Below, piece after piece: positions 18,304 to 27,641 of a stretch of 64,000 bases of DNA. Origin of the DNA: Sphingomonas sp. Y57 (GTDB lineage Bacteria > Pseudomonadota > Alphaproteobacteria > Sphingomonadales > Sphingomonadaceae); the NCBI RefSeq assembly GCF_001015195.1, contig NZ_LDES01000024.1, positions 362,637-426,636 on the forward strand. Reading direction: 5' to 3'. The number at the start of each line of letters is the position of its first letter. The first letter of the stretch is position 1. Position numbers and translations under genes: made by a program. The notes under the pieces are model-generated. The model had not been told where the DNA came from and did not search any database. It was given only the letters and a program-made list of their open reading frames with translations.

Positions 18304-19226
18304 GTCCGGACCGGGCCCGGCAGATGGGTCCCCGCCGGGATGGCGAAGCCGCGCAGCAGCTCCCCGGCGCTCATCGCCGCCTTGCCGGCGCGCTGGACAC
18401 GGGTGGGCCGGATCGCGCCGTTGATGCAGGCGATCGTCAGCGCATCGTCGATCACTTCGCCCGGCGCCGTCAGGACGTGCCGGTCGATCACCTCGCAGGC
18501 GAGGACGCGGATGCGCTCGCCCTGATGCTCGAACCAGGCGCCCGGCGTCGGGTTGAAGGCGCGGACCTGCCGTTCGATCTGCCCGGCGGCCTCGGCGAAA
18601 TCGATCCGTGCCTCGGCCTTGTCGATCTTGGCGGCATAGGTGACGCCATTCTCCGGCTGGACGACCGGCGGATAGGCGCCGAGGTCGGCGAGCACCCGTA
18701 CCATCAGCGCGGCGCCGCTGCGCGCCAGTTCATCGGTCAGCTTGCCCCCCGTCTTGCCGTCGATCGGCGTCTCGACCGTCGCCAGCATCGGCCCGGTGTC
18801 GAGCCCGCGCTCCATCTGCATGATCGTCACGCCGGTCGTCCTGTCGCCGGTCAGGATGGCGCGCTGGACCGGGGCCGCCCCGCGCCAGCGCGGCAGCAGC
18901 GAACCATGGACGTTGAGGCAGCCCTGGCGGGGCGCGTCGAGTACCGCTTGCGGGAGAATCAGGCCGTAGGCCGCGACCACCGCGACATCGAGGTCGAGTG
19001 CGGCGAAGTGCGCCTGCGCTTCCGCATCGCGCAGCGTGATCGGATGACGGACCGGGATGCCGAGTTCCTCGGCCCGACGCTGCACGGGCGAGGGCATCAG
19101 TGCCTTGCCACGGCCGGCGGGGCGCGGCGGCTGGCAATAGACGGCGGCCAGATCGTGGCCGGCGGCGACCAGCGCGTCGAGCGTCGGTACGGCGAAATCG
19201 GGGGTTCCCATGAAGGCGATGCGCAT
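18300..19226 (-). CDS. fmt: Methionyl-tRNA formyltransferase
   Basis: Formylates initiator Met-tRNA with 10-formyl-THF. Seen: N-terminal [19 protein letters not shown], the folate/catalytic region [18 protein letters not shown] followed by [18 protein letters not shown], and a C-terminal OB-like domain with [19 protein letters not shown]. It is 308 aa, the normal size. The ATG at 19226 begins exactly at the family N-terminus. Heads the fmt-truA-FKBP operon and is divergent from recR with 52 bp between starts. Functionally paired with def at 20417. Confidence 0.96.
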   Translation of the reverse strand: MRIAFMGTPDFAVPTLDALVAAGHDLAAVYCQPPRPAGRGKALMPSPVQRRAEELGIPVRHPITLRDAEAQAHFAALDLDVAVVAAYGLILPQAVLDAPRQGCLNVHGSLLPRWRGAAPVQRAILTGDRTTGVTIMQMERGLDTGPMLATVETPIDGKTGGKLTDELARSGAALMVRVLADLGAYPPVVQPENGVTYAAKIDKAEARIDFAEAAGQIERQVRAFNPTPGAWFEHQGERIRVLACEVIDRHVLTAPGEVIDDALTIACINGAIRPTRVQRAGKAAMSAGELLRGFAIPAGTHLPGPVRT

Positions 19227-19278
19227 GATCCCTCTGAAACGCTTGCCATCCGATGATGCAAGCCCATATCGATGGGCG

Positions 19279-19875
19279 ATGTCGTCTCCCGAGATCGAAA
19301 CGCTGACCCAGGCGCTTGCGAAGCTGCCCGGCCTGGGACCGCGCTCCGCGCGCCGGGCGGTGCTGCACCTGCTGAAGAAGCGGGAGGCAGCGCTCGGGCC
19401 GCTGCTGCGCGCGCTGGAGTCGGTCAACGACAAGCTCACCACCTGCCATGTCTGCGGCAATGTCGACACCAGCGATCCGTGCGGCATCTGCGCCGATCCC
19501 CGGCGCGATGCGCGGATGCTATGCGTGGTCGAGGAGGTGGCCGACCTGTGGGCGCTCGATCGGTCTCGGCTCTTCCCCGGCCGTTTCCACGTGCTTGGCG
19601 GGCGGCTTTCCGCGCTGGAGGGAATCCGGCCGGAGGATCTTTCGATCGATCTGCTGATCGGCCGCATCGCGGCGGGCGGGATCGACGAGGTGGTGCTGGC
19701 GATGAACGCCACGCTCGAGGGCCAGACCACCGCCCATTATATCGCCGACCGGCTTGAGAGCTTCCCGGTCCGCCTGACCCAGCTTGCGCATGGCCTGCCG
19801 GTGGGGGGCGAGCTTGACTATCTCGACGAGGGTACTCTGGCGCAGGCGCTGCGCGCGCGCCGTCCGGTAGGCTGA
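19279..19875 (+). CDS. recR: Recombination protein RecR
   Basis: RecR works with RecF/RecO to load RecA at gaps. Seen: N-terminal helix-hairpin-helix [17 protein letters not shown], the zinc finger CHVCGN...CGIC, a TOPRIM domain from [17 protein letters not shown] through [18 protein letters not shown], and the C-terminal [14 protein letters not shown]. It is 198 aa. The ATG at 19279 (MSSPEIETL) is chosen; earlier in-frame codons lie inside the fmt promoter region. No YbaB-like gene lies next to it, unlike in many bacteria. Confidence 0.95.
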   Translation: MSSPEIETLTQALAKLPGLGPRSARRAVLHLLKKREAALGPLLRALESVNDKLTTCHVCGNVDTSDPCGICADPRRDARMLCVVEEVADLWALDRSRLFPGRFHVLGGRLSALEGIRPEDLSIDLLIGRIAAGGIDEVVLAMNATLEGQTTAHYIADRLESFPVRLTQLAHGLPVGGELDYLDEGTLAQALRARRPVG

Positions 19876-19970
19876 TTGCCCCCCCCCTTGGGCCGTTCTG
19901 CTGCGGTTAAGATTGGCTGGTTCATTCTTGATTCGGCCGACTCCAGCTCGGACCCAGGAGGGAAGGAGCT

Positions 19971-20336
19971 ATGCGTATGAGACGAATATTCACGGGGGTG
20001 ATGGCGGCGCTCGCCGTCACCAGCGCGGTTGCGGCGAGCGCGCCCGCGGAGGCCCGCGATCGCGGGGGCCACCGCTATGAGCATCGATGGGATGGCGACC
20101 GCAGTTGGCGCGGCGACCGTGGCTGGCGTGGCGACCGTGGTTGGCGCGGCGATCGCTGGCGCGGGCGCGGCTATGGCTACTATGCCCCTCGCCGCTATTA
20201 TTACGAACCGCGTTACTATGGTTATGGCTACGGCTATCCGCGCGGGCGCTATTATTATCGCGACCGTGGCGGCGACGCTCTGATCGGAGCGATCGCGGGC
20301 ATTGCGATCGGCGCGGCCATCGCCAGCGCCGACTGA
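19971..20336 (+). CDS. Secreted Arg/Gly/Tyr-rich small protein with glycine-zipper end
   Basis: A 121-residue protein of unknown function. Seen: signal peptide (VMAALAVTSAVAASAPAEA), a central stretch with repeated WRGDRG units and then many YY/GYGYG segments, and a hydrophobic glycine-rich tail ALIGAIAGIAIGAAIASA resembling a glycine zipper. Strong GGAGGGAAGGAG precedes the ATG. Similar short secreted proteins are common in sphingomonads. An envelope or surface role is inference. The repeat units are encoded by an 18-bp DNA tandem repeat. Confidence 0.75.
   Translation: MRMRRIFTGVMAALAVTSAVAASAPAEARDRGGHRYEHRWDGDRSWRGDRGWRGDRGWRGDRWRGRGYGYYAPRRYYYEPRYYGYGYGYPRGRYYYRDRGGDALIGAIAGIAIGAAIASAD
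20106..20156 (+). repeat. 18-bp tandem repeat inside the secreted small protein gene
   Basis: Nearly three copies of an 18-bp unit (TGGCGCGGCGACCGTGGC, second copy with two changes, third partial) encode WRGDRG. Copy number of such in-frame repeats can vary between strains without shifting frame. Confidence 0.8.
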
Positions 20337-20340
20337 TCGT

Positions 20341-20370
20341 CCGCCCCCTTCCGCACGCGGGAGGGGGCGG
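20341..20370. terminator. Hairpin after the secreted small protein gene
   Basis: Nine-base arms CCGCCCCCT and AGGGGGCGG pair perfectly around a 12-base loop just after the stop at 20336. No T-run is seen, as is common in GC-rich alphaproteobacteria; the terminator call is by structure and place. Confidence 0.5.
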
Positions 20371-20416
20371 TGGTCGTCGCCTTGACGATTCGACCCGAAA
20401 TACCTAGCTCGTCGTC

Positions 20417-20950
20417 ATGGCCATCCGTCCGATCCTCGAAGCGCCCGATCCGCGGCTGCGCACCAAGTCCACGCCCGTAGAGGCCGTCGATGACGATCTG
20501 CGCGCGCTGATCGCCGACATGTTCGAAACCATGTACGATGCGCCGGGTATCGGCCTGGCGGCGATCCAGGTCGGCGTGCCGAAGCGCGTCCTTGTGATCG
20601 ATCTCCAGGAGGAAGAGGACGCCGACGGCAAGCCGATCCGGCATCCGCGCGTTTTCATCAATCCCGAGCTGTTTGATCCGTCGGAAGACCAGTCGGTCTA
20701 CAATGAAGGCTGCCTGTCGGTGCCGGATCAATATGCGGAGGTCGAGCGCCCGGCGGTGATCCATGCCCGCTGGCTCGACGAGACGGGCGCCAGGCACGAG
20801 GAGCGGCTCGAAGGCCTGCTCGCAACCTGCCTGCAGCATGAGATGGACCATCTCGAGGGTATCCTCTTTATCGATCATCTGTCGCGCCTGAAGCGCGAGA
20901 TGGTGATGAAGAAGCTCGAAAAGGCTCGCCGCGCCCGCAAGGCGGCCTGA
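20417..20950 (+). CDS. def: Peptide deformylase
   Basis: Removes the formyl group from new proteins. Seen: motif 1 [10 protein letters not shown], motif 2 EGCLSVP (metal-ligand Cys), and motif 3 HEMDHLEG (two His ligands and catalytic Glu). At 177 aa it is of the normal bacterial class. The C-terminus is a basic helix ([12 protein letters not shown]). It is followed by a paired REP-like element. It complements the fmt operon on the other strand. Confidence 0.96.
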   Translation: MAIRPILEAPDPRLRTKSTPVEAVDDDLRALIADMFETMYDAPGIGLAAIQVGVPKRVLVIDLQEEEDADGKPIRHPRVFINPELFDPSEDQSVYNEGCLSVPDQYAEVERPAVIHARWLDETGARHEERLEGLLATCLQHEMDHLEGILFIDHLSRLKREMVMKKLEKARRARKAA

Positions 20951-20963
20951 TTTAGCCGTAATC

Positions 20964-21054
20964 CGTCATGCCGGCGAAGGCCGGCATCTCAGGAGGATGG
21001 GAGAAAAGGTCGAGGCGGGAGCCGCCTGAGATACCGGCCTCCGCCGGCATGACG
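20964..21054. repeat. Paired inverted REP-like element (def / piuC 3' ends)
   Basis: Two near-identical 30-bp arms in inverted orientation (left arm from CGTCATGCCGGCG, right arm ending CGCCGGCATGACG) with a ~31-bp spacer. Each arm is itself a hairpin with GCCGGC stem. It lies between convergent def and piuC. Confidence 0.75.
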
Positions 21055-21062
21055 GCTATGCC

Positions 21063-21746
21063 TCAGGCCTCCGCCCAGCGTCGCAGCAGGTTGTGGTAGA
21101 CGCCGGTCAGCTTGATGATCGCCGGATCGTCCTGTCCACGGTCGCTGGCGACCGCCTGGATGGCGGTGTCGAGGTCGAACAGCGTCCGGCGCGCCCCATC
21201 GTCGCGCACCATGCTCTGGATCCAGAAGAAGGAGCACAGCCGCTCGCCCCGCGTCACTGGCGTGACATGGTGGAGGCTGGACGCGGGATAGAGAATCAGG
21301 TCCCCCGCGCCGAGCTTGACCTTGTGGGTACCGAGCGTGTCCTCGACCACCAGCTCGCCACCGTCATAGCTGTCGGGATCGTTGAGGAAGAGCGTCGCGG
21401 ACAGGTCGGAACGGATCCGGAAGTCGGTGCCGCGCTTCATTCGGATCGCGTTGTCGACATGGGTGTCGAACCGTTCGCCGCCGGCGTAGAGATTGAACAG
21501 CGGGGGGAACACCTTGAGCGGCAGGGCCGCCGCGATGAACAGCGGTGTCGCGCTGAGTGCGTCAAGGATGATGCCGCCGGCCTCGCGTGCCGCGGCGCTG
21601 TCCTCCGGCAGTTGCCGGTTCTTCTTGGCGAGCGCGGATTGGTGGCCCGAGGTGGCGTTGCCATCGACCCATTCCGCGTCGGCCACGAGCTCGCGGACAT
21701 GGTCGAGGGTTCGGCCGGTGAGGACCTCCGGTATCGCGATCATCAT
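21063..21746 (-). CDS. Fe(II)-dependent dioxygenase, PiuC/PKHD-type hydroxylase
   Basis: A 227-residue 2-oxoglutarate/Fe(II) oxygenase of the PiuC/YbiX family. Seen: N-terminal [17 protein letters not shown], the first metal motif [10 protein letters not shown] (HxD), [24 protein letters not shown], and the distal His in [23 protein letters not shown] with its downstream Arg. Family members usually sit beside siderophore receptors and iron-uptake genes; here it follows tonB on the same strand, 7 bp apart, so co-transcription from a Fur-like site is likely. Its substrate is not established. Confidence 0.92.
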   Translation of the reverse strand: MMIAIPEVLTGRTLDHVRELVADAEWVDGNATSGHQSALAKKNRQLPEDSAAAREAGGIILDALSATPLFIAAALPLKVFPPLFNLYAGGERFDTHVDNAIRMKRGTDFRIRSDLSATLFLNDPDSYDGGELVVEDTLGTHKVKLGAGDLILYPASSLHHVTPVTRGERLCSFFWIQSMVRDDGARRTLFDLDTAIQAVASDRGQDDPAIIKLTGVYHNLLRRWAEA

Positions 21747-21753
21747 CGGGGGG

Positions 21754-22491
21754 TCAGCCGTTGAGCGTGAAAGGCATGGTGTAGAGGCCGCGCACCTCGA
21801 CAGGCTGGCCCTCGCGGATCACCGGCTGCCACCGCCAGCTCCGAACCGCCTGAAGTGCCGCCTGGTCGAGCCGGGCGAATCCGCTGCTCTGCGCGATCGA
21901 TATTTCCGCGACCCTCCCGTCGGCGCCGATCAGCAAGCGGAGGACAACGGTGCCCTGCTCGTGCTTGCGCCGCGATTCCATCGGGTAGCGTGGCGGCTTT
22001 CCCTCGAGGAGCCGTTCGTCGAGGTTGCCGACCGTCACCGGTCCGGCGGGCGGAGGTGCGGCGACGGCGACCGGCTTGGGCGGTGGAGGCGCGGAAGTGA
22101 CGGCGATCGGCGGAGGTGGCGGCGCGATCGCCTGCACGATCGGCGGCGGCGTCACGACAACCGGCTGGACCTTCTCGACCACGACCGGCTCGGGCTTCGG
22201 CTTCTCGGCGGGCGGCGCCGGCGGCTCGGCGATCAGATCGACCACCAGCGGCTTCTTCTTCTCCGCGATGTGGATGACGTCGAAGGTGACCAGCGCATAG
22301 AGGGCGGCGAGGTGGAGAGCGACGATCGTGGCGATCATCGCCCAGTTGGGCGCGCGATCGCCGCCATAGGTCGATCGCTCCACGATGATCGGCGCCGCGC
22401 TCACCCGTGCCTGCGAATCGGGCAGGTCGGCAAAGAAGAGCGTGTGGCTCTCCGCTCCCGATTCCCTGTCCAGCGTCGCGTGCATCGTCAA
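21754..22491 (-). CDS. tonB: TonB energy transducer
   Basis: Links the inner-membrane proton force to outer-membrane receptors. Seen (245 aa): a cytoplasmic tail of about 50 residues, one membrane segment ([19 protein letters not shown]), a long proline-rich periplasmic spacer ([14 protein letters not shown] through PPPPPIAV), and a C-terminal TonB domain ([22 protein letters not shown]...[21 protein letters not shown]). A second ATG two codons in is possible. No exbB/exbD is next to it. It is coupled with piuC and lies downstream of a Fur-like site. It could serve both receptors in this window. Confidence 0.93.
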   Translation of the reverse strand: MTMHATLDRESGAESHTLFFADLPDSQARVSAAPIIVERSTYGGDRAPNWAMIATIVALHLAALYALVTFDVIHIAEKKKPLVVDLIAEPPAPPAEKPKPEPVVVEKVQPVVVTPPPIVQAIAPPPPPIAVTSAPPPPKPVAVAAPPPAGPVTVGNLDERLLEGKPPRYPMESRRKHEQGTVVLRLLIGADGRVAEISIAQSSGFARLDQAALQAVRSWRWQPVIREGQPVEVRGLYTMPFTLNG

Positions 22492-22533
22492 CGATCGACT
22501 CCCTGTCTGCGGCTTCGCTACCGCAGTTCTTAG

Positions 22534-22548
22534 TGCAAATCAATCGCA
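22534..22548. promoter_or_regulatory. Fur-like site upstream of tonB
   Basis: TGCAAAT-C-AATCGCA is a 7-1-7 inverted repeat with five of seven pairs matching. It has the same TG..AAT-C-AAT.GCA skeleton as the site at 732. It lies 43 bp upstream of tonB and 76 bp from the divergent RNase R start. Confidence 0.55.
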
Positions 22549-22623
22549 ATAGCGTTTGATCCTCGTCAAGAAGCATGCGTCGGCAAGCGTGACGAAACGC
22601 CCCGCGATCCCTATGTGGTGGTC

Positions 22624-24933
22624 ATGCGTCATCACAAAGCAGCCGGTCTCCCGACCCGCGAACAGATCATCGACTTCATCACCACATCGGAGGTGCCGGC
22701 CGGCAAGCGAGAGATCGCGCGCGCCTTCGGGTTGCAGGGCAATGAGAAGATCGCGCTCAAGGCGCTGCTCAAAGATATGGCCGACGAAGGACTGATCGAC
22801 AGCGCGCGCGGCCGTGCCTTCCACAAGATGGGCGGCATCCCGAAGGTGACGGTGCTGCGGATCACCGACGTGACCGAGGAGGGCGTGCCGCTGGCGGTGC
22901 CGGAGACGTGGCACGGCGAAAACGGGCCGCCGCCACAGCTACGCGTCCGCGAGGTTCGCGCGCGCAAGGGCAGCGCGCTCGGCGTCGGAGACCGCATCCT
23001 GGCGCGGACCGAGGAAGCCGGGAGCGGCTGGATAGCGCATCCGATGAAGAAGCTGGCGCGGGGCGAGGCGCTGATGCTCGGCATCCTGCATCGCGACGGC
23101 GACCGGCTGTGGCTGCGCCCTGTCGACAAGCGCGAGAAACGCGACACGCTGGTGTCCGACGCCGGCGATGCCGATGCCGGCGACCTCGTCCTCGCGGAAA
23201 AGGCGGGCCGGCCGCCGCGCATCACCGCGCGGGTGACCGAACGGCTGGGCGACCCCTTCGCGCCGCGATCGTTCAGCCTCGTCGCGATCCACAAGCACGG
23301 TATTCCGGACATCTTCCCGGAGACGGTGATCGAGGAGGCCGGGCTCGTTACCCGGCTCGACCTGGGAGAGGGGCGCGAGGACCTGCGCGAGCTGCCGATC
23401 GTCGCGATCGACCCCGCCGACGCGCGCGACCACGACGACGCGATCTGGGCGGTGCCCGACGACGACCCGGCCAATCCCGGCGGCTTCCGCGCGATCGTCG
23501 CGATCGCCGACGTGTCCTTTTATGTCCGCCCCGGATCGGCGCTTGACCGCGAGGCGAAGAAACGCGGCAACAGCGTCTATTTTCCCGATCGGGTCGTGCC
23601 GATGCTACCGGAGGCGCTGTCGGCCGACATCTGCTCGCTGAAGCAGGGCGAGGATCGCGCCGCGATGGTGTGCCACCTGACGGTGAAGGCGAACGGAACG
23701 CTGGCTAACTGGCGCTTCGCCCGCGCGGTCGTGAGGATTGCGGCCAACATCGCCTATGAGGACGCGCAGGCCGCGATCGACGGCGCACCGGTCGCGGGGA
23801 AATGGGATCGGGCCTTGACCGATGGCGCGCTCAAGCCGCTCTGGGCCTGCTGGAAGGCGCTGGCCAGGGCACGCGACGCGCGCGAGCCGCTCGACCTCGA
23901 CCTGCCGGAGCGGCGGGTCGTGCTCGACGAGAAGGGGCGCATCCTTTCGGTCGCTCCGCGCGAACGGCTCGATGCTCACCGGCTGGTCGAGGACTATATG
24001 ATCGCGGCCAACGTCGCAGCGGCCAAGGCCCTCGAAGCGAAGAAGGCGCCGGTCATGTACCGCGACCATGAGCCGCCGAGCCGCGAGAAGCTGGTTGCGC
24101 TGAAGGACTATCTCGCCACCTTCGACATGGAGTTCGCGCTGGGGCAGGTGGTGCGCCCGGCTACCTTCAATCAGATACTCGGACGGATCACCGACGATGC
24201 GATCCGGCCGCAGATCATGGAACAGGTGCTGCGCAGCCAGACCCAGGCTTATTATGCGCCGCGCAACACCGGCCATTTCGGCCTGGCGCTGGGCAGCTAC
24301 GCCCATTTCACCAGTCCGATCCGCCGCTATGCCGACCTCCTTGTCCATCGCTCGCTCGTCGGCGCCTATGGGCTGGAGACGGGCAAGCCCCGGCTGGAGG
24401 GGCCGGGCCGGTCGGGTGACGTCATGCCCCGGACGGCGCTGACCCAGGAGGAGGGCGAGCGCATGACGGCGATCGGCGAGTTGATCAGCCAGGCAGAGCG
24501 GCGCGCGATGGAGGCCGAACGCGAGACGATCGACCGCTATGTAGCCGCCTATCTGTCGACCAAGCTCGGGGAACTGCTCGACACGCGGATCACCGGGGTG
24601 CAGCCGTTCGGCTTCTTCGCGACGGTCGAGGGACTGGGCGGTGACGGGTTGGTGCCGGTGTCGACGCTCGGTGCCGAGCGCTTCCGCTATGACGAGGGGG
24701 CCCAGGCGCTGGAGGGCGAGGAGAGCGGCGACCGCTACACGCCCGGTATGAAGCTCAGGCTTCGGCTGGTCGAGGCCAATCCGATCAACGGCTCGCTGCG
24801 CTTCGAGCTGGAGGAGGGCGCCAGCCACCTGCCGATGCGTGGCCCGCGCGGTACGCGCGGGCCCAAGCGGCCGATGATGGGCCGCCGCGGCCGGCCGGCC
24901 AATATCCGTCATAAGGGCGGGCGGCGACGCTGA
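22624..24933 (+). CDS. rnr: Ribonuclease R
   Basis: Processive 3'-5' exoribonuclease (about 769 aa). Seen: N-terminal winged-helix region (TREQIIDFITTSEVPAGKREIARAF), cold-shock/OB domains, RNB catalytic core with metal-binding IDPADARDHDDAIWA and GSYAHFTSPIRRYADLLVHR, a C-terminal S1 domain (GVQPFGFFATVEGLGGDGLVPVSTL), and a basic Arg/Gly-rich tail. Start is uncertain between GTG 22615 and ATG 22624. It degrades structured RNA. Divergent from tonB. Confidence 0.95.
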   Translation: MRHHKAAGLPTREQIIDFITTSEVPAGKREIARAFGLQGNEKIALKALLKDMADEGLIDSARGRAFHKMGGIPKVTVLRITDVTEEGVPLAVPETWHGENGPPPQLRVREVRARKGSALGVGDRILARTEEAGSGWIAHPMKKLARGEALMLGILHRDGDRLWLRPVDKREKRDTLVSDAGDADAGDLVLAEKAGRPPRITARVTERLGDPFAPRSFSLVAIHKHGIPDIFPETVIEEAGLVTRLDLGEGREDLRELPIVAIDPADARDHDDAIWAVPDDDPANPGGFRAIVAIADVSFYVRPGSALDREAKKRGNSVYFPDRVVPMLPEALSADICSLKQGEDRAAMVCHLTVKANGTLANWRFARAVVRIAANIAYEDAQAAIDGAPVAGKWDRALTDGALKPLWACWKALARARDAREPLDLDLPERRVVLDEKGRILSVAPRERLDAHRLVEDYMIAANVAAAKALEAKKAPVMYRDHEPPSREKLVALKDYLATFDMEFALGQVVRPATFNQILGRITDDAIRPQIMEQVLRSQTQAYYAPRNTGHFGLALGSYAHFTSPIRRYADLLVHRSLVGAYGLETGKPRLEGPGRSGDVMPRTALTQEEGERMTAIGELISQAERRAMEAERETIDRYVAAYLSTKLGELLDTRITGVQPFGFFATVEGLGGDGLVPVSTLGAERFRYDEGAQALEGEESGDRYTPGMKLRLRLVEANPINGSLRFELEEGASHLPMRGPRGTRGPKRPMMGRRGRPANIRHKGGRRR

Positions 24934-24976
24934 CGCCTCGCGATCCGAGATCGGTCGGGCGCAGGCCGGCAGCGCC

Positions 24977-25531
24977 TCAGAGTCGCGGCAAGGTAACGCC
25001 CTGCTGGCCCATATATTTGCCGGCGCGGTCTGCATAGCTGATCTCGCAGGGCTCGTTGCCCTGGAGGAACAGGAACTGGCAGGCGCCCTCATTCGCGTAG
25101 ATTTTGGCGGGAAGCGGCGTGGTGTTGGAGAATTCCAGCGTGACATGGCCTTCCCAGCCCGGTTCGAGCGGGGTGACGTTCACGATGATCCCGCAACGCG
25201 CGTAGGTCGACTTGCCGAGACAGATGACGAGGATGTCGCGCGGGACCCGGAAATACTCGACGGTGCGTGCCAGCGCGAAGCTGTTCGGGGGGATGATGCA
25301 GACGTCGGTTTCGCGATCGACGAAGCTGTTCGAGGCGAAATCCTTCGGATCGACTGTCGCCGAATCCACATTGGTGAAGATCTTGAACTCGGGTGCGACG
25401 CGGGCGTCATAACCGTAGGAGGAGAGCCCGTAGCTGATGCAGCCGTCGCGCCGCTGCGCCTCGACGAACGGCTCGATCATCCCGTGTCGCGTCGCCTGCT
25501 CCCGGATCCACTTGTCCGACATGATCGCCAT
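24977..25531 (-). CDS. dcd: dCTP deaminase
   Basis: Converts dCTP to dUTP for dTTP synthesis. Seen (184 aa, normal): N-terminal [28 protein letters not shown], the active-site [32 protein letters not shown], and the end region [16 protein letters not shown]. It follows cdd on the same strand with 17 bp between, giving a small pyrimidine unit with the UPF0262 gene. Confidence 0.96.
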   Translation of the reverse strand: MAIMSDKWIREQATRHGMIEPFVEAQRRDGCISYGLSSYGYDARVAPEFKIFTNVDSATVDPKDFASNSFVDRETDVCIIPPNSFALARTVEYFRVPRDILVICLGKSTYARCGIIVNVTPLEPGWEGHVTLEFSNTTPLPAKIYANEGACQFLFLQGNEPCEISYADRAGKYMGQQGVTLPRL

Positions 25532-25548
25532 GAAGCCCTACTCTCCCC

Positions 25549-26019
25549 TTATGCGATGCCCAGATCGGCCGGTCCGAAGGCATGTGGCAGCAGTTCCGAT
25601 GCCCGAAAGCGAGCGAAGGCGCTACCGTCGGCCGATCCGCAATAGATATCGATATCGCGACCGCCGAGCTGGGAGGCCTCGTTGATGACCTGGCGACAGC
25701 GGCCGCACGGCGTGACCAGCGCCGAGCCGGCGATCGACCCGTCGCTTTCGATCCGTCCGCCGGTCACCCCGATCGCCACCACATCGCGCAGATGGCCGTC
25801 GCTGTTCGCGGTCGCCAGCGCCACCGTCTCGGCGCAGAGCGACAGCCCGTAACTGGCATTCTCGAAATTGGCGCCGGTGACGATCCGGCCGTCGGCGAGC
25901 AGCACCGCCGCGCCGACGCCGAAACGGGAATAGGGCACATGGGCATTGGTCGCGACGCCACGCGCTGCGTCGATCAGGACGCGGCCGGCGACCTCGCGCA
26001 TGTCGACGGCTTCAGCCAC
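25549..26019 (-). CDS. cdd: Cytidine deaminase
   Basis: Zinc enzyme of pyrimidine salvage, 156 aa. Seen: VPYSRFGVGAAVLLADG, GANFENASYGLSLCAETVAL (catalytic CAE), and the second zinc motif PCGRCRQ. At this size it is the tetrameric short type. Its start overlaps the stop of the upstream UPF0262 gene by 8 bp, and dcd follows, so the three probably share a transcript. Confidence 0.94.
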   Translation of the reverse strand: MAEAVDMREVAGRVLIDAARGVATNAHVPYSRFGVGAAVLLADGRIVTGANFENASYGLSLCAETVALATANSDGHLRDVVAIGVTGGRIESDGSIAGSALVTPCGRCRQVINEASQLGGRDIDIYCGSADGSAFARFRASELLPHAFGPADLGIA

Positions 26020-26494
26020 GGATGTGCAGCACGCAGATCAGCGTGAACAACCGGCGGGCGGTGTCGAAATCAACTTCGATCTTGCCTTCCAGCCGCTCTT
26101 TGAGCAGCTGCGCCGCGTCGTTGTGGATGCCGCGCCGGGCCATGTCGACGGTCTCGATCTGCTGCGCGGTCGAGGTCCGGATGGCCTGGAAATAGCTGTC
26201 GCAGATCGCGAAGTAGTCCTTGATCGGCCGGCGGAAGCTCGCGAGTCCGAGGATCAGCGTTTCGAGCAGTTCGCCGGATTCGGCGTGGACGTCGATCGCC
26301 AGCCGCCCCTCCTCGACCCGGAGCTTGACCCGATAGGGACCGGCATAGTCCTGGGGATAGCCGCGCAACGGCTTGAAATGATTGCCTTCGAGCAGATCGA
26401 AGATCGCGACGCGCCGCTCCTGCTCGACATCGGCGTTGCGCCAGATGATCGTCTTATCGTCGAGATCGATGGCGATGATGCGCGGATCGGACAT
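26012..26494 (-). CDS. UPF0262 family protein
   Basis: A 160-residue protein of a conserved alphaproteobacterial family without known function. Seen: N-terminal RIIAIDLDDKTIIWRNADVEQERRVAIFDLLEGN and the conserved central SFRRPIKDYFAICDSYFQAIR, with DMARRGIHNDAAQLL. The ATG at 26494 (MSDPRI) is the family start. First gene of the UPF0262-cdd-dcd run; it lies just downstream of the hairpin that ends emrA. Confidence 0.88.
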   Translation of the reverse strand: MSDPRIIAIDLDDKTIIWRNADVEQERRVAIFDLLEGNHFKPLRGYPQDYAGPYRVKLRVEEGRLAIDVHAESGELLETLILGLASFRRPIKDYFAICDSYFQAIRTSTAQQIETVDMARRGIHNDAAQLLKERLEGKIEVDFDTARRLFTLICVLHIRG

Positions 26495-26533
26495 TGTCTC
26501 GGCCTTAGCCTTGGCGGAGCCGCTTGGCAAAGT

Positions 26534-26568
26534 GAAGCATGCAGATCCTTGGGGGGTCTGCATGCTTC
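26534..26568 (-). terminator. Strong hairpin downstream of the HlyD/EmrA-like gene
   Basis: A perfect 12-bp stem (GAAGCATGCAGA with TCTGCATGCTTC) around an 11-base G-rich loop. On the minus strand it follows the EmrA-like stop by ~24 bp and precedes the UPF0262 gene; a short T-run (CTTTGCC) follows on that strand. Confidence 0.65.
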
Positions 26569-26591
26569 CAGTTGGCCTCGGGGGGAGGAAC

Positions 26592-27641
26592 TCAATCCGC
26601 TACGTGTACCGTGACATGGGCGCTCCAGCCGGCGACGAGCGGCCGGTCGAGCCGGTCGTCGATCTGGATGCGGACGGGAACGCGCTGGGTGACCTTCACC
26701 CAGTTGCCGGTCGCGTTTTGCGGCGGCAGTAGCGAGAATTGGGAGCCGGTGCCGGCGTTGATGCCGATGACATGGCCTTTGATCGTGCGGCCGGGTACCG
26801 CATCGAGTTCGATGTCTGCACGCTGACCGATGCGGACCTTGTCGAGCTGGGTTTCCTTGAAATTGGCGTCGATCCAGTAGCCGTGGTTGCTGACCACGTT
26901 GACCATCGGCAGCATCTGGATCGCCATGGTGCCGGGCTGCAGCTTGTCGGCCTGGCTGATACGGCCCCCGATCGGCGCGCGGACGTCGGTGCGCGCCAGG
27001 TCGAGCGCCGCCTTGTCGCGGGCGGCGACCGCGGCCTCGATCTGCGGGTGGCCGCCGTTTCGCGATGCCCCGATCACGGCACGCGCCGATTCGGCTTCGG
27101 ATCGGGCGGACGCCTGCTCCGCCTGTGCGGCGGCGAGCGCCGCCTTAGCGGCGTCATAGGACGCCCGGGTGGTGAAGCCGCGTGCCAGCAGCTCCTGCTG
27201 TCGTGCGAAGGTGTCGCGGGCCAGATTGACGTCGGACGCGCTCTTGGCGGTGTCGGCCTGCTTGGCGTGATAGGTGCTCTGGAGCTGGGCGACCGTCAGC
27301 TCGGCGGTGCCGACGGCGGCCTCGGCCTGCATCAGCGCGATGCGATAGGGCTGCGGATCGATCCGGAAGAGCAGGTCGCCCTTCTTTACGAGCTGGTTCT
27401 CGCTCACATAGACGTCGGTGATGCGGCCCGCCACCTCTGCGCTGACCTCGACGACATGCGCATTGACCTGGGCATTGTCGGTCGAGACGGTGCGCCCGCC
27501 GGTCAGCCACAGATAGAGGCCGGTCGCCAGCAGCAGCGCCGGCACCGACAGCATCGCTGCGAGCCGCCCCAGCCGCCGTTCGCCGCTCAGGGCCGGCCCG
27601 GTGAACCCGACGTCGCCGGAAATGGAGCGCATCTCGTTCAT
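26592..27641 (-). CDS. HlyD/EmrA-family membrane fusion protein (no transporter partner seen)
   Basis: Periplasmic adaptor of a tripartite efflux pump, 349 aa. Seen: one N-terminal membrane segment (LAAMLSVPALLLATGLYLWL), lipoyl half-motifs (GRITDVYVSENQLVKKGDLLFRIDP), a coiled-coil hairpin (residues ~100-200), DVRAPIGGRISQADKLQPGTMAI, and a beta-barrel end. EmrA is normally followed by an MFS pump (emrB). Here the gene ends at a strong hairpin and no pump gene follows, so it must work with a pump encoded elsewhere or be a remnant operon. It overlaps the MarR gene (ATGA) and is probably controlled by it. Confidence 0.9.
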   Translation of the reverse strand: MNEMRSISGDVGFTGPALSGERRLGRLAAMLSVPALLLATGLYLWLTGGRTVSTDNAQVNAHVVEVSAEVAGRITDVYVSENQLVKKGDLLFRIDPQPYRIALMQAEAAVGTAELTVAQLQSTYHAKQADTAKSASDVNLARDTFARQQELLARGFTTRASYDAAKAALAAAQAEQASARSEAESARAVIGASRNGGHPQIEAAVAARDKAALDLARTDVRAPIGGRISQADKLQPGTMAIQMLPMVNVVSNHGYWIDANFKETQLDKVRIGQRADIELDAVPGRTIKGHVIGINAGTGSQFSLLPPQNATGNWVKVTQRVPVRIQIDDRLDRPLVAGWSAHVTVHVAD

